Source: Haliea sp.
Lineage (GTDB): Bacteria > Pseudomonadota > Gammaproteobacteria > Pseudomonadales > Halieaceae
NCBI GenBank assembly: GCA_002862985.1
Contig: PKCY01000174.1
Span: forward strand, 1 to 38,129
Direction: 5' to 3'
Length of the DNA stretch: 38,129 nucleotides
Part shown: positions 9,788-19,683 of the stretch, piece by piece
How positions within the stretch are numbered: the stretch's first letter is position 1
How the letters are laid out: each line of letters opens with the position of its first letter
Position numbers and translations under genes: made by a program
The notes under the pieces: model-generated
The model's database searches: none
The model's input: only the letters and a program-made list of their open reading frames with translations
What the model was told of the DNA's origin: nothing

Positions 9788-12700
9788 ATGCAAGAAATCA
9801 CCGGTTTAGACCGGCGTGTCCACAATATCGTTTACCCTGAAGAGCTGCCGATATCCCAGAGTCGCAGTGAAATTGCTCGCACTATCAGCGATCATCAGGT
9901 GGTAATAATTGCCGGTGAAACTGGTTCTGGAAAAACCACCCAGTTACCGAAAATTTGTCTGGAAATGGGCCGCGGTAACAAGCAGCTTATTGGGCACACG
10001 CAACCGCGAAGATTGGCAGCGCGGACGGTGGCGGGGCGCATAGCTCAGGAACTGGGTGCCGAACTGGGCGACCTGGTGGGTTATCAGGTGCGCTTTACCG
10101 ATCGTGTCTCCGCCAATACCGCTATAAAGTTGAGGACCGATGGTATTTTGTTAGCAGAAATGCAACGTGATCCGCTGCTGCGCCGCTACGACACATTGAT
10201 CATAGACGAGGCGCACGAGCGCAGCCTCAACATCGATTTTCTGTTGGGATACCTCAAGCGCATCCTGCCCAAACGGCCTGATCTCAAACTGATCGTCACC
10301 TCTGCCACCATCGACGTCGACGGTTTTTCCAGGCACTTCAACGATGCACCGATTATTGAGGTATCTGGGCGCAGCTACCCGGTTGAAACGCACTACCTGG
10401 AACGTGATCAGGGGGCTGAAGTGGGAGTGGAAGCGCAGATTGTGTCCCTGGTTGGGGGAATCGATGGTGGTCAGTTTGGTCCCCGTGGAGATGTGCTGGT
10501 GTTTTTGCCTGGCGAGCGTGATATCCGGGAACTGGCGAAAACACTGCGTCAGCAAACCGAGGTAGAAATACTCCCCCTGTATGCCCGGTTGAGCCAGGCG
10601 GAACAGAACAGAGTATTCGAAGGTGGCCGGCAGCGCTCCGGTATCAGGGTGATACTGGCGACCAACGTGGCAGAGACCTCCCTTACTGTACCCGGTATAC
10701 GTTATGTCATCGATCCCGGCGAGGCGCGCATCAGCCGCTATAGCCACAGAACTAAATTGCAGCGACTGCCAATAGAACCTGTTTCCCGTGCCAGCGCCGA
10801 TCAGAGGCAGGGCCGCTGCGGTCGTGTCGGTCCGGGAGTGTGCCTGCGGCTCTACAGTGAAGCAGATTACCTCGGTCGAGCAGAGTTTACCGACCCTGAG
10901 ATACAGCGTACGAATCTCGCCGCCGTGGTGCTGCAAATGCTCACACTGGGCCTTGGCGAGGTGGAACAATTTCCCTTCATTGACCCACCTGATTCGCGCA
11001 TGGTGCACGATGGTTACAAGTTGCTGGAGGAGTTGGGTGCTGTCAGCGCTGCCGGTAAGTTGACCGATGTAGGCAAGCGCATGGCCCAGCTTCCGGTTGA
11101 CCCAAGGGTGGCGCGAATGGTCCTGGCCTCAGCCGAGCAAGGCTGCCTCGATGATATTCTGGTCATCGCAAGTGCTCTGACAGTGCCGGATCCGAGAGAG
11201 CGCCCCGCGGAGAAGCAGCAACAGGCTGATCAGATGCACGCTCGCTTCCGCCACCCCCGGTCAGATTTTATGGCATGGCTAAATCTCTGGCGATACTACG
11301 AAGAGCAGCGTCAGGCGCTGAGCCAGAGCCAGCTCAGGAAATTGTGCCGTCGGGAGTTCCTATCTTTTTTACGCATGCGGGAATGGCGGGACATGCATAC
11401 TCAGCTCACCATCGCCTGTCGTAAGCAAATGGGAAGTATTCGGTCGGCTCCACGCTCTGATGACGCGGAACCCGAGCCGGAACCGGAACACTATCGGGAA
11501 ATTCATACGGCTTTGCTCAGCGGGTTGTTAAGTAATATAGCGCAGCATGCGGAGGGCAGAGACTATTTGGGTAGCCGCAATCGTAAACTCCAGATATTTC
11601 CCGGATCCTTTCAGGCACGAAAACCTCCCAAATGGTTGGTGGCGGCAGAAATTGTCGAGACCTCGCGTGTATTTGCGCGCGAAGTGGGGGCCATCGATCC
11701 AGGCTGGGCTTTGGATATCAACCCGCACTTACTCAAGCACCACTATTATTCGCCACGCTGGCAGGCCCGGCGCGGCCAGGTACTGGCTTATGAACGAATC
11801 AGTCTTTATGGCTTGACGTTAACCGACAAACGGGTTGTCCACTACGGACCGCTAGCGCCTGCTGAGAGTCGTGAGTTAATGATTCGCGAGGGCCTGGTTA
11901 CTGGTAACTACCGCCAGCCACCACAGTTTCTAACACACAACTTGAAACTGGTGCAGGAGCTGCAAGAGTTGGAGTCGCGCACTCGACGGCGCGATATCCT
12001 GGTTGAAGAGCAGGCCTTGTTTGATTTTTACCAGGAGCGCCTTCCAGAGCATATCGTGACCGCTATAAGTCTCCGCAACTGGCTAAAGCGCTATCCGGAG
12101 GCAGGTCGTGCCCTTAATATGACGAGGGAGCTGCTGCTCGCCCGAGATCCAGGCGCGGCGGTAGGTGAGCAGTTTCCCGATGAGCTTAAATTCGAAGACC
12201 TTCGATTTGAGCTCAGTTATCACTTCGAGCCGGGCAGCGAAGCCGATGGCGTTTCTGTGACCATCCCCGTGGCGTTACTCAACCGCACACCCCGGTATCG
12301 ATTCGATTGGCTGGTACCTGGCCTCTTGCGGGAAAAGTGTATTCAGTTGACCAAGGGTCTGCCCAAGGAGAAACGCAAGCATCTGGTGCCGGTGCCTGAT
12401 TACGTCGACCGTGCGCTGGAGTCATTGCCCCCTGATAATAGTGATTTGCTGGTAGGCCTTGCGGCGCGTTTGGGGACTCTGGGCGGCATCACGTTAAGCT
12501 CCAATGACTGGTCGCCGCAGAAGCTTGACGATTATTACCGTATGAATATCAGGGTTGTGGATGCGCGGGGTGAATTGTTGGCGCAAGGTCGTGATCTGGG
12601 CGTACTGGTTGAGCGTTTTCGAACAGACACGCGGCAGAGCATCAGTGCCAACCGGGAATCGTCCCCGGTGCGCGAAGGGCTCACTCGCTGGGATCTGGGA

Positions 12701-13558
12701 GATTTGCCTCAGGAGTGGCGGTTTCGTCAGGCGGATATGGAAATCGTGGCCTATCCCGCGCTGGTCGATAAGCTTGATTCAGTGGCGATTGAGCTTTGTG
12801 ACTATCCCAGTGAAGCCTGGCTGCGACACCGGCTGGGTCTATTGCGGCTGATGCGTCTGGGTGCCGCGCAGCAGGTCAAGTATCTCAACAAGCAGCTTCT
12901 TCGTGGCAATGAATTCAATCTGGTGCTGGCGGGAGCCCAATTGGAACGCAGTTCGCTGTTGGACGACCTGATCCATGCAGCCTTTTCGCAAGCGATGGCG
13001 TTAGGCGTCGATTTACCTTACACCGAAGACGCTTACTACGCGTTGATAGAGCAGCGTAAGGGGAGGGTGGTAGGGCTGGCGAATGATATTGAAGCAACGC
13101 TACTGAATGCAGTGCGTCTGCTGGCAGAGATTCGCCGCAAACTCGCCGCGCTTGAGCCAGGAAAATGGTTGGATACACGGGCAGATATTACGGAGCAACT
13201 GCAGGGGTTGCTGGAAAATGACTTTCAAAGGGATACGCCTGCTGATTGGTTGGCCCAGTATCCCCGCTATATGAAAGCCCTGCTACAGCGGATAGAGCGG
13301 TTAGCAGGGCAATATGCAAAGGATCAAGCGAATACGCGTAGTCTGCAGTCGTTGCTTCAGCCGCTGCAGGCATTGCGGGCTGTTCGTCCGGGGCTACTGC
13401 TATTGAGTGAGGAGGCCAGAACGTACCGCTGGATGGTGGAAGAGTTCCGCGTTTCTCTATTTGCGCAAAACCTGGGTACCCGGCAGGCCGTATCTCAGAA
13501 ACGGTTGCAGGAGCAGTGGCATTTGGTTAGTCAGTGGGTTGATAAAAACCCTCGCTAG
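9788..13558 (+). CDS. hrpA: ATP-dependent RNA helicase HrpA
   Basis: GETGSGKTTQLPK, DEAHERSLNIDFLLGYLK, SATID, QRQGRCGRVGPG; 1256 aa with the long HrpA C-terminal region. Confidence 0.95.
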   Translation: MQEITGLDRRVHNIVYPEELPISQSRSEIARTISDHQVVIIAGETGSGKTTQLPKICLEMGRGNKQLIGHTQPRRLAARTVAGRIAQELGAELGDLVGYQVRFTDRVSANTAIKLRTDGILLAEMQRDPLLRRYDTLIIDEAHERSLNIDFLLGYLKRILPKRPDLKLIVTSATIDVDGFSRHFNDAPIIEVSGRSYPVETHYLERDQGAEVGVEAQIVSLVGGIDGGQFGPRGDVLVFLPGERDIRELAKTLRQQTEVEILPLYARLSQAEQNRVFEGGRQRSGIRVILATNVAETSLTVPGIRYVIDPGEARISRYSHRTKLQRLPIEPVSRASADQRQGRCGRVGPGVCLRLYSEADYLGRAEFTDPEIQRTNLAAVVLQMLTLGLGEVEQFPFIDPPDSRMVHDGYKLLEELGAVSAAGKLTDVGKRMAQLPVDPRVARMVLASAEQGCLDDILVIASALTVPDPRERPAEKQQQADQMHARFRHPRSDFMAWLNLWRYYEEQRQALSQSQLRKLCRREFLSFLRMREWRDMHTQLTIACRKQMGSIRSAPRSDDAEPEPEPEHYREIHTALLSGLLSNIAQHAEGRDYLGSRNRKLQIFPGSFQARKPPKWLVAAEIVETSRVFAREVGAIDPGWALDINPHLLKHHYYSPRWQARRGQVLAYERISLYGLTLTDKRVVHYGPLAPAESRELMIREGLVTGNYRQPPQFLTHNLKLVQELQELESRTRRRDILVEEQALFDFYQERLPEHIVTAISLRNWLKRYPEAGRALNMTRELLLARDPGAAVGEQFPDELKFEDLRFELSYHFEPGSEADGVSVTIPVALLNRTPRYRFDWLVPGLLREKCIQLTKGLPKEKRKHLVPVPDYVDRALESLPPDNSDLLVGLAARLGTLGGITLSSNDWSPQKLDDYYRMNIRVVDARGELLAQGRDLGVLVERFRTDTRQSISANRESSPVREGLTRWDLGDLPQEWRFRQADMEIVAYPALVDKLDSVAIELCDYPSEAWLRHRLGLLRLMRLGAAQQVKYLNKQLLRGNEFNLVLAGAQLERSSLLDDLIHAAFSQAMALGVDLPYTEDAYYALIEQRKGRVVGLANDIEATLLNAVRLLAEIRRKLAALEPGKWLDTRADITEQLQGLLENDFQRDTPADWLAQYPRYMKALLQRIERLAGQYAKDQANTRSLQSLLQPLQALRAVRPGLLLLSEEARTYRWMVEEFRVSLFAQNLGTRQAVSQKRLQEQWHLVSQWVDKNPR

Positions 13559-13722
13559 TGTGGGGAAATGCTCCCGTTTTTCTTTTAGTCGGGTATCCGT
13601 GCAACGAAACTTCTCGTTTGGTACTCTGTCGAAGCTACCTCGAACGTAAGTCACGCAGGTTTTGCCTTCAGGACACTTCGGGTAATACGCATCAAACACT
13701 GACTACTGATAGGGAAATAACC

Positions 13723-14076
13723 ATGGCTATATCAAAAAAACCGCTAGCGGCCGCCCTCGGCGCAGCATTTTTAGCAACTTCACTGTCACCTCTGGCCTCT
13801 GCGGAAGTGAATCCATTTTCCGCTCAGCAGCTTAGCGGTGGCTATGATCTGGCCAATTTTGCGCACCACGTTGAAGGCAAATGTGGCGAAGGCAAATGCG
13901 GCGACGAGAAAGCTGATGGCAAAGCTTCGGGAAGCGACACAAAAGCTGACGGCGAAGGTTCCTGCGGCGACAAAAAAGCTGACGGTGAAGGTTCCTGCGG
14001 CGACAAGAAAGCCGACGGCGAAGCTAAAGCTGACGGCGAAGGCAAATGCGGCGAAGGAAAATGCGGCGGTAAGTAA
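13723..14076 (+). CDS. Cys-rich low-complexity RiPP precursor, bufferin/HvfA type
   Basis: Signal peptide MAISKKPLAAALGAAFLATSLSPLASA; C-terminal half holds four EGKCG and two EGSCG units. Followed directly by DUF692 and DUF2063 genes. Confidence 0.9.
   Translation: MAISKKPLAAALGAAFLATSLSPLASAEVNPFSAQQLSGGYDLANFAHHVEGKCGEGKCGDEKADGKASGSDTKADGEGSCGDKKADGEGSCGDKKADGEAKADGEGKCGEGKCGGK
13948..14013 (+). repeat. 33-bp tandem repeat x2 inside the RiPP precursor
   Basis: GACGG[C/T]GAAGGTTCCTGCGGCGACAA[A/G]AAAGC[T/C] twice, encoding DGEGSCGDKKA. Confidence 0.9.
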
Positions 14077-14936
14077 TGTCTGAACCTCACCGAGTGCTCC
14101 AGGGAGCGGGACTCGGTTTGCGGCGGGCTCTTTTGGGCCCGCTTCTCACTATGGATCAGGGAGAGATCGATTTTATTGAGGCGGCGCCCGAAAACTGGAT
14201 AGGTGTTGGAGGTCGCTCAGGCAAAAAATTGCGTGCCATGGTGGAGCGATACCCATTGGTACTGCACGGGCTGTCGCTTGATATCGGCGGGCCAGATCCA
14301 ATTGATACCGAGCTCGTACAGTCTGTGCGAGCGTTGATGGATGAGATCAATGTGCCGCTGTACAGCGAACACCTCACTTACTGTGCTGCCCAGGGTCATC
14401 TTTACGATCTTCTGCCAATACCTTTTACCGAAGAAGCCGTGCATTACGTTGCGGCGCGCGTGCGCCAGGTGCAGGATATTTTGGGCGTCCCCATCGCCCT
14501 GGAAAATGCATCGTACTATGCGCAACCGCACGCAGACATGAGCGAGGTGCAGTTTGTTAGCGCCGTCCTTCAAGAGAGCGGCTGCGATATGTTGCTCGAC
14601 GTGAACAATATCTATGTCAATTCGATCAATCATTGCTATGACCCCATTGAGTTTCTCGATGCACTCCCGTTGCAACGCGTGCGCTATATTCACGTAGCAG
14701 GGCACTACGATGAAGCTGATGACCTTAAGGTCGATACCCACGGCGCGGCGGTCATCGACCCGGTTTGGGCTTTACTGGCGCAGACTTACCGACGGCTTGG
14801 GCCAATTCCTACACTGCTGGAGCGCGATTTTAACTTTCCCCCATTGACTGTGTTGTTGCAGGAAGTTGCCTCTATTCGTGCCCTCCAAAGAGACTCCCGG
14901 CACCAATCATCTGAGGGTAGGGGGAGTAATGGCTGA
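14076..14936 (+). CDS. MNIO / DUF692 multinuclear iron-dependent oxidase (BufB/HvfB-type)
   Basis: GAGLGLRRALLGPLL, DFIEAAPENWIGVGG, LHGLSLDIGG, YSEHLTYC, ALENASYY, LLDVNNIYVNSINH, YIHVAGH. TAATG overlap with precursor stop. Confidence 0.93.
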   Translation: MSEPHRVLQGAGLGLRRALLGPLLTMDQGEIDFIEAAPENWIGVGGRSGKKLRAMVERYPLVLHGLSLDIGGPDPIDTELVQSVRALMDEINVPLYSEHLTYCAAQGHLYDLLPIPFTEEAVHYVAARVRQVQDILGVPIALENASYYAQPHADMSEVQFVSAVLQESGCDMLLDVNNIYVNSINHCYDPIEFLDALPLQRVRYIHVAGHYDEADDLKVDTHGAAVIDPVWALLAQTYRRLGPIPTLLERDFNFPPLTVLLQEVASIRALQRDSRHQSSEGRGSNG

Positions 14937-15669
14937 AGCCTTCTTCCAGGAAAGCCAATTGACGATGGCGCGCTATTTGAGAGACCCGGGTCACCAGCCA
15001 CCCCCGCCGGGTGTGGAAGCGCGCCGCCTCAAGATCTATGAAGAACTCATCTACAACAATATTGAGGGGTTTATCAGTGGGGGCTTCCCGGTCCTGCGTA
15101 GTTTGTACAATGAGGCTGAATGGCAGGGTCTGGTGCGGGCATTTATCAACCAGCATCGCTGCCAAACCCCTTATTTCCTTCAAATCAGTGAGGAGTTTCT
15201 TGAGTTTCTGGTGAATAACTTTGAGGCACGACCCTGCGATCCACCGTTCATTGCTGAGCTGGCGCATTACGAATGGGTGGAGCTGGCGCTGGACGTCTCC
15301 GAAGAGGAGGTCTCCAGTGTCGCCGTTTTTACTGATGTGCTGGCTATTGTCCCCCGGCTTTCACCGCTGGCCTGGCCGCTCAGTTACCAGTTTCCCGTGC
15401 ACCGTATAGGTCCTGGATTCAGGCCCACGGAAGCGGTGGAACCGGTTTATTTGCTGGTCTACAGGACGAACGAAGATGACGTCCGGTTTATGGAGTTGAA
15501 TGTCACCACAGCACGCCTTTTGGAGATGATAAGAGTCAACGATGGCGCGACAGCCCGCGACTTGCTGGCGAGGCTGGCGGGTGAGCTGGATATGGCGGAG
15601 GATGCCGTCCTGGCCTTTGGGGCTGAGCAGCTTACGCAGCTGATAGACCAATCTGTTGTGGTGGTCTGA
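14929..15669 (+). CDS. DUF2063 RiPP partner protein (BufC/HvfC-type)
   Basis: FFQESQLTMARYLRDP...GVEARRLKIYEELIYNNIEGFISGGFPVLRSL; overlaps the DUF692 gene. Confidence 0.9.
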   Translation: MAEAFFQESQLTMARYLRDPGHQPPPPGVEARRLKIYEELIYNNIEGFISGGFPVLRSLYNEAEWQGLVRAFINQHRCQTPYFLQISEEFLEFLVNNFEARPCDPPFIAELAHYEWVELALDVSEEEVSSVAVFTDVLAIVPRLSPLAWPLSYQFPVHRIGPGFRPTEAVEPVYLLVYRTNEDDVRFMELNVTTARLLEMIRVNDGATARDLLARLAGELDMAEDAVLAFGAEQLTQLIDQSVVVV

Positions 15670-15756
15670 GGCAACGGCTATGCTCGCTAAACTGCGGTTG
15701 AACATGCCACGACGTGAGCGTACCATTCTTCCACCAAAATCCTGACTGTCGACGAA

Positions 15757-16476
15757 ATGAGATTATCCCGTTATTTGCTGCTTCTCATAGCGCTGCCCCT
15801 CGCCTCGGCCAGAGGGGAGGGAGCGACGCCAGATATCGATCCCTGGGAGCCGATGAATCGAAACATCTTCGCTTTCAACGAGACTCTGGATAAGTACGCC
15901 CTGCGGCCAGTGGCAAAAGGCTACCGGTTTGTTATGCCCGATCCGGCTGAGCGGGGGGTGTCGAATTTCATTACCAATATTTACGAGTTCAACTCTTTTT
16001 TTAACTCCTTGCTACAGGGACGCGGCGAAAATGCGCTTGTAAGCGGAGGGCGATTTCTCATTAATAGTAGTTTTGGTTTGTTTGGTCTCTTCGATGTGGC
16101 CACGCCTATGGGCATTGAGCACAGTCCAGCAGATTTTGGGCAGACCCTGTCTGTCTGGGGGTTCGAGCAGGGTCCCTATCTAATGCTCCCCATTATTGGT
16201 CCGCGGACCGTTCGCAGTGGCGTCGGCTATGTGGTCGATACCTATGCCTCCATACCATCGCTGATCGATAATCCTGAAATAGCTTACTCATTTTGGACAG
16301 TTGAGGCCATTGATATCCGCGCGAACCTGCTTAAGGCGGATGAATTAGTGTTTGGAGATCGTTATATTTTCATACGCAACGCCTACCTGCAGCGGCGAGC
16401 CACCTTTCTCAATGGTGGCATTGTTGAGGATACTTTTTCGGACTATGGGGACGAGGCCGACTACGAGGAGTTCTAG
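15757..16476 (+). CDS. mlaA: MlaA/VacJ-family phospholipid transport protein
   Basis: DPWEPMNRNIFAFNETLDKYALRPVAKGY, FGLFDVATPMGIEHSPADFGQTL, GPYLMLPIIGPRTVRSGVG. Confidence 0.9.
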   Translation: MRLSRYLLLLIALPLASARGEGATPDIDPWEPMNRNIFAFNETLDKYALRPVAKGYRFVMPDPAERGVSNFITNIYEFNSFFNSLLQGRGENALVSGGRFLINSSFGLFGLFDVATPMGIEHSPADFGQTLSVWGFEQGPYLMLPIIGPRTVRSGVGYVVDTYASIPSLIDNPEIAYSFWTVEAIDIRANLLKADELVFGDRYIFIRNAYLQRRATFLNGGIVEDTFSDYGDEADYEEF

Positions 16477-16622
16477 GTCTTCGCTGTGGTCTGTGTGCCT
16501 CGTCAAGATACCAACCAAAAGACGGTAAAAATGTGTAAATGCTGCGAAAAAAGCGGTGCAGCAGCTTGCCCGAACTCCATGATGGGCGTAGTGTCACGCC
16601 CAATGCACGGTCACGGCCCTTT

Positions 16623-17807
16623 ATGATTTCTTCCCACGGCAACGTCCTTATCGTTGATGATCACGCCGATCGCGCCACCGCTTTGGGCGATTTGTTGTCG
16701 TCTGAGGGATTTCAGGTTCAGTTGGTCACCGACGTCAGTAATTCTACATATTCCATAGGGCCTGACAGCGATCTGGATGTGATTTTGTGTGAGCTGGATC
16801 TTGAGAATTTCTCCTGGGTCGATGCGCGTCATGCGCTGCGGGATATGGATGTTCAGGTACCGGCAATAATGCTATGCGATGTTGCCGATGCAGATCGGAT
16901 AATGACCGTCTTGAGATTAGGGGCCAGTGACTTTTTTCTGCGCCCGGTAGCGGATAAGGAAGCGCTTGTAAGATCGATAGAACGCTGTGTAAAGCAGCGA
17001 CGTATGCGCCGAGAACTTCAGGATTCGAGCAAGCGATTGCAAGCCGCCAATAACGAGTTGCGCAGCACTGTGAAGGTGCTGGAGCAGGATCTGCAGGCGG
17101 GTAGGCAAGTGCAGTTGCGTATGTTGCCGGTGACACCGTTGGTGTTAGATGATTATGTCTTTAGTCATACGGTGATTCCCTCACTGTATCTTAGCGGTGA
17201 TTTCACTGATTACTTCACTTTGGGTGAGGATCACGTCATCTTTTTTATGGCCGACGTGTCAGGTCATGGCAGTTCATCGGCATTTGCTACCGTTTTGATT
17301 AAAAATCTGTTTGCACGAAAGAGGTCTGACCTGTTGCGGCGCGATGATCCTACTATAATGAATCCAGTGTCTATGTTGCAGCATGCTAATAAGGAGTTGC
17401 TCGATTTGGGCGTGGGAAAGTTTGCCACTATGGTCGTTGGGCTGTTGGATATGCAGGCCAATACACTTCGTTACAGTATAGCGGGGCACCTGCCTTTGCC
17501 GGTGCTGGTCTCCGCCGAAGGTGTCCGTTATCTGGAGGGCGAGGGTTCAACCGTTGGGATCATGGAGGAAGCGGACTATGAGGAACATGCGGTGGAGCTT
17601 CCTGATAGCTTTATGCTGGCACTCTTTTCCGACGGTATACTTGAAATTCTCCCGCCGAAAGATCTTATTGAAAAGGAAAAGTACTTTCTCAGAGTTTTTG
17701 AGGAAACCGTCGACTCTCCCGATGAACTGGTGACTAGTCTTGGCCTGAACCGGGTGGAAACCGCTCCAGATGACATAGCAGCGCTGTTTGTGAACAAGCG
17801 AGGCTGA
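16623..17807 (+). CDS. Receiver-PP2C (SpoIIE) phosphatase, HsbR/RsbU-like
   Basis: N-terminal receiver fold (VLIVDDHADRATALGDLL), coiled coil, SpoIIE domain (YLSGDFTDYFTLGEDHVIFFMADVSGHGSSSAFATVL, LFSDGILE). Confidence 0.88.
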   Translation: MISSHGNVLIVDDHADRATALGDLLSSEGFQVQLVTDVSNSTYSIGPDSDLDVILCELDLENFSWVDARHALRDMDVQVPAIMLCDVADADRIMTVLRLGASDFFLRPVADKEALVRSIERCVKQRRMRRELQDSSKRLQAANNELRSTVKVLEQDLQAGRQVQLRMLPVTPLVLDDYVFSHTVIPSLYLSGDFTDYFTLGEDHVIFFMADVSGHGSSSAFATVLIKNLFARKRSDLLRRDDPTIMNPVSMLQHANKELLDLGVGKFATMVVGLLDMQANTLRYSIAGHLPLPVLVSAEGVRYLEGEGSTVGIMEEADYEEHAVELPDSFMLALFSDGILEILPPKDLIEKEKYFLRVFEETVDSPDELVTSLGLNRVETAPDDIAALFVNKRG

Positions 17808-17808
17808 T

Positions 17809-18291
17809 ATGCAAAAGGGTCGGGTCCTTGCAGCGAGTCAGGATGGAGTATACGTCATACGATTGGTCGGCGATGTGCGCCTTACACTGTGCACCACACT
17901 GGATGATTATTTTCACAGTATGTTTGATGACCCGGGTTTCGCAAGTGTTTGGGTAGATCTCTGCGATGCTGAGGGTATCGATAGTACAACACTAGGCTTG
18001 CTGGCGAGGCTGGCGCTGTCAGTCAAAGAGAGGTTTGGTTTCAAGCCCGCGATATATTCCTGCGAGCCGGGAATTAATCGCTTGCTAAAGAGTGTCGCCT
18101 TTCATCGTCTGTTTGAGTTGCATGAGGCGGCCTGCAGTAACGTCGATGACATTGTCGAAATCCCTGTCGTGAAAGGTAGTGAGGAGGCGGTGAAGCAAAA
18201 AGTGATCGAGGCTCATCGCACCTTAATGAACATTTCAGAAGAAAATCGTATTCGTTTTAAAGATTTGATTAATGCGCTGGAACAAACCTAA
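17809..18291 (+). CDS. STAS-domain anti-sigma factor antagonist (HsbA-like)
   Basis: VWVDLCDAEGIDSTTLGLLARLALSVKERFGFKPAIYS; 1 nt after the phosphatase gene. Confidence 0.85.
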   Translation: MQKGRVLAASQDGVYVIRLVGDVRLTLCTTLDDYFHSMFDDPGFASVWVDLCDAEGIDSTTLGLLARLALSVKERFGFKPAIYSCEPGINRLLKSVAFHRLFELHEAACSNVDDIVEIPVVKGSEEAVKQKVIEAHRTLMNISEENRIRFKDLINALEQT

Positions 18292-18292
18292 T

Positions 18293-18733
18293 TCAGGGTC
18301 GGGTCGCGACTTTGCAATGGATATAATCCGAATGAGTCACGTAGGTTAAGTCAGCTACCTGTCGAATCAGATGTTCTTCGTATTTGCTTAGATTTCCGTC
18401 CGCATAGGCCACAGCCCACATGGCGCGGATAAGCTCTAGTTTTTGCTCCGCATTATAGTGGTCGTTGATGATGCGGGTAAAATCGAATAACGATGTGGAT
18501 TCTTCCACGCGCTCCTCAGCCGCAGTGACCAGGGCGTGCACCTCGTCGTCTCGCAACTGTAGAGAGCTTTTCAGTAGATCTTTCAGTTTTTTCATTTCGG
18601 TGATGTCCTCGGTAAAATCTGCGCGGGCGGTCTCTACTAATAGAACCGCTGCAGCGAGGCGTATAGAGCGGCGCTGCGTTTCTTCGTCATCGCTCGGGGG
18701 AGTCTGGAGCAGAGCCTTGAGTGATTTAATCAT
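18293..18733 (-). CDS. TerB-family protein
   Basis: [27 protein letters not shown] and [27 protein letters not shown]. Confidence 0.85.
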   Translation of the reverse strand: MIKSLKALLQTPPSDDEETQRRSIRLAAAVLLVETARADFTEDITEMKKLKDLLKSSLQLRDDEVHALVTAAEERVEESTSLFDFTRIINDHYNAEQKLELIRAMWAVAYADGNLSKYEEHLIRQVADLTYVTHSDYIHCKVATRP

Positions 18734-19683
18734 GCCGCCTCGATCAATTTTTCAAGTTTTATTTGGTCAGCGACAAAAGTGCGAATACCTTCTGCTAGCT
18801 TTTCGGTCGCCATTGCATCGTTATTGAGCTGGTAACGGAACGCGCTCTCGGTGGGGCTGGTTTTTTCCTCGTCACTGATCGCGGTCTCGGTGCGGAGCTT
18901 TGGCTCCAGGGAGCCGACGTCTTCAGAGAGTTCCTGCAAGAGTGCCGGACTAATTGTAAGTCGGTCGCAGCCGGCCAGCGCATCTATCTCCTGTGTATTG
19001 CGGAAACTTGCCCCCATGACGACGGTCCCAAAGCCATATTGCTTGTAATAGTTGTAGATTTTTGTCACTGACTGGACGCCAGGGTCATCCTCGGCCGTGG
19101 CAATCACAAGGTCGGTGCTGGCTTTGTGCCAGTCAAGGATGCGCCCTACAAATGGCGAGATGAGAAATACGCCGGCATCTGCACAGGCGACTGCCTGCCC
19201 AAAGCTGAACAGCAGAGTGAGGTTGCAGTTAATGCCTTCCTGCTCCAGTTGCCTGGCGGCACAAATTCCCTCCCAGGTGGCTGCCAGCTTGATCAGTATG
19301 CGTTCGCGGCCAAAGCCAGATTCCTCATACATGCCAATTAGCTTTTTGGCGCGCTCCATTGTATTGGAAATGCTAAAAGAGAGACGCGCATCTACTTCTG
19401 TGGATATGCGGCCGGGGATAAGTCCCAGGATCTCACAGCCTACGTCCACCGCAAACCTATCACAACAGTTTGCCAGTTGCTCTGAATCTGAGCCCCCCCG
19501 GCTGCGTGCCCTGGCTCTGGCATTCGCGAGCAGTGTTTGATATTGCGGCAGCGCCGCTGCCTTTAACAGTAGGGAGGGATTGGTTGTAGCGTCCAACGGC
19601 TGGAAATGCCGGATGGCCTCGATATCGCCGGTATCGGCAACAACGATCGACATCGATTTCAGTTGTTCAAGCTTGTTGTTCAT
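18730..19683 (-). CDS. tal: Transaldolase
   Basis: [80 protein letters not shown]. Confidence 0.95.
   Translation of the reverse strand: MNNKLEQLKSMSIVVADTGDIEAIRHFQPLDATTNPSLLLKAAALPQYQTLLANARARARSRGGSDSEQLANCCDRFAVDVGCEILGLIPGRISTEVDARLSFSISNTMERAKKLIGMYEESGFGRERILIKLAATWEGICAARQLEQEGINCNLTLLFSFGQAVACADAGVFLISPFVGRILDWHKASTDLVIATAEDDPGVQSVTKIYNYYKQYGFGTVVMGASFRNTQEIDALAGCDRLTISPALLQELSEDVGSLEPKLRTETAISDEEKTSPTESAFRYQLNNDAMATEKLAEGIRTFVADQIKLEKLIEAA

Noticed and set aside
10151-11008. 285-aa antisense ORF inside hrpA
   Set aside because: Opposite strand of a strongly conserved helicase; no recognisable motif. Same for other long shadow ORFs, e.g. 14217..14741 and 26406..26828.
13558-14076. 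172-aa version of the RiPP precursor starting at 13558
   Set aside because: The ATG at 13723 gives a proper signal peptide; the upstream extension overlaps the hrpA end and lacks coding character.
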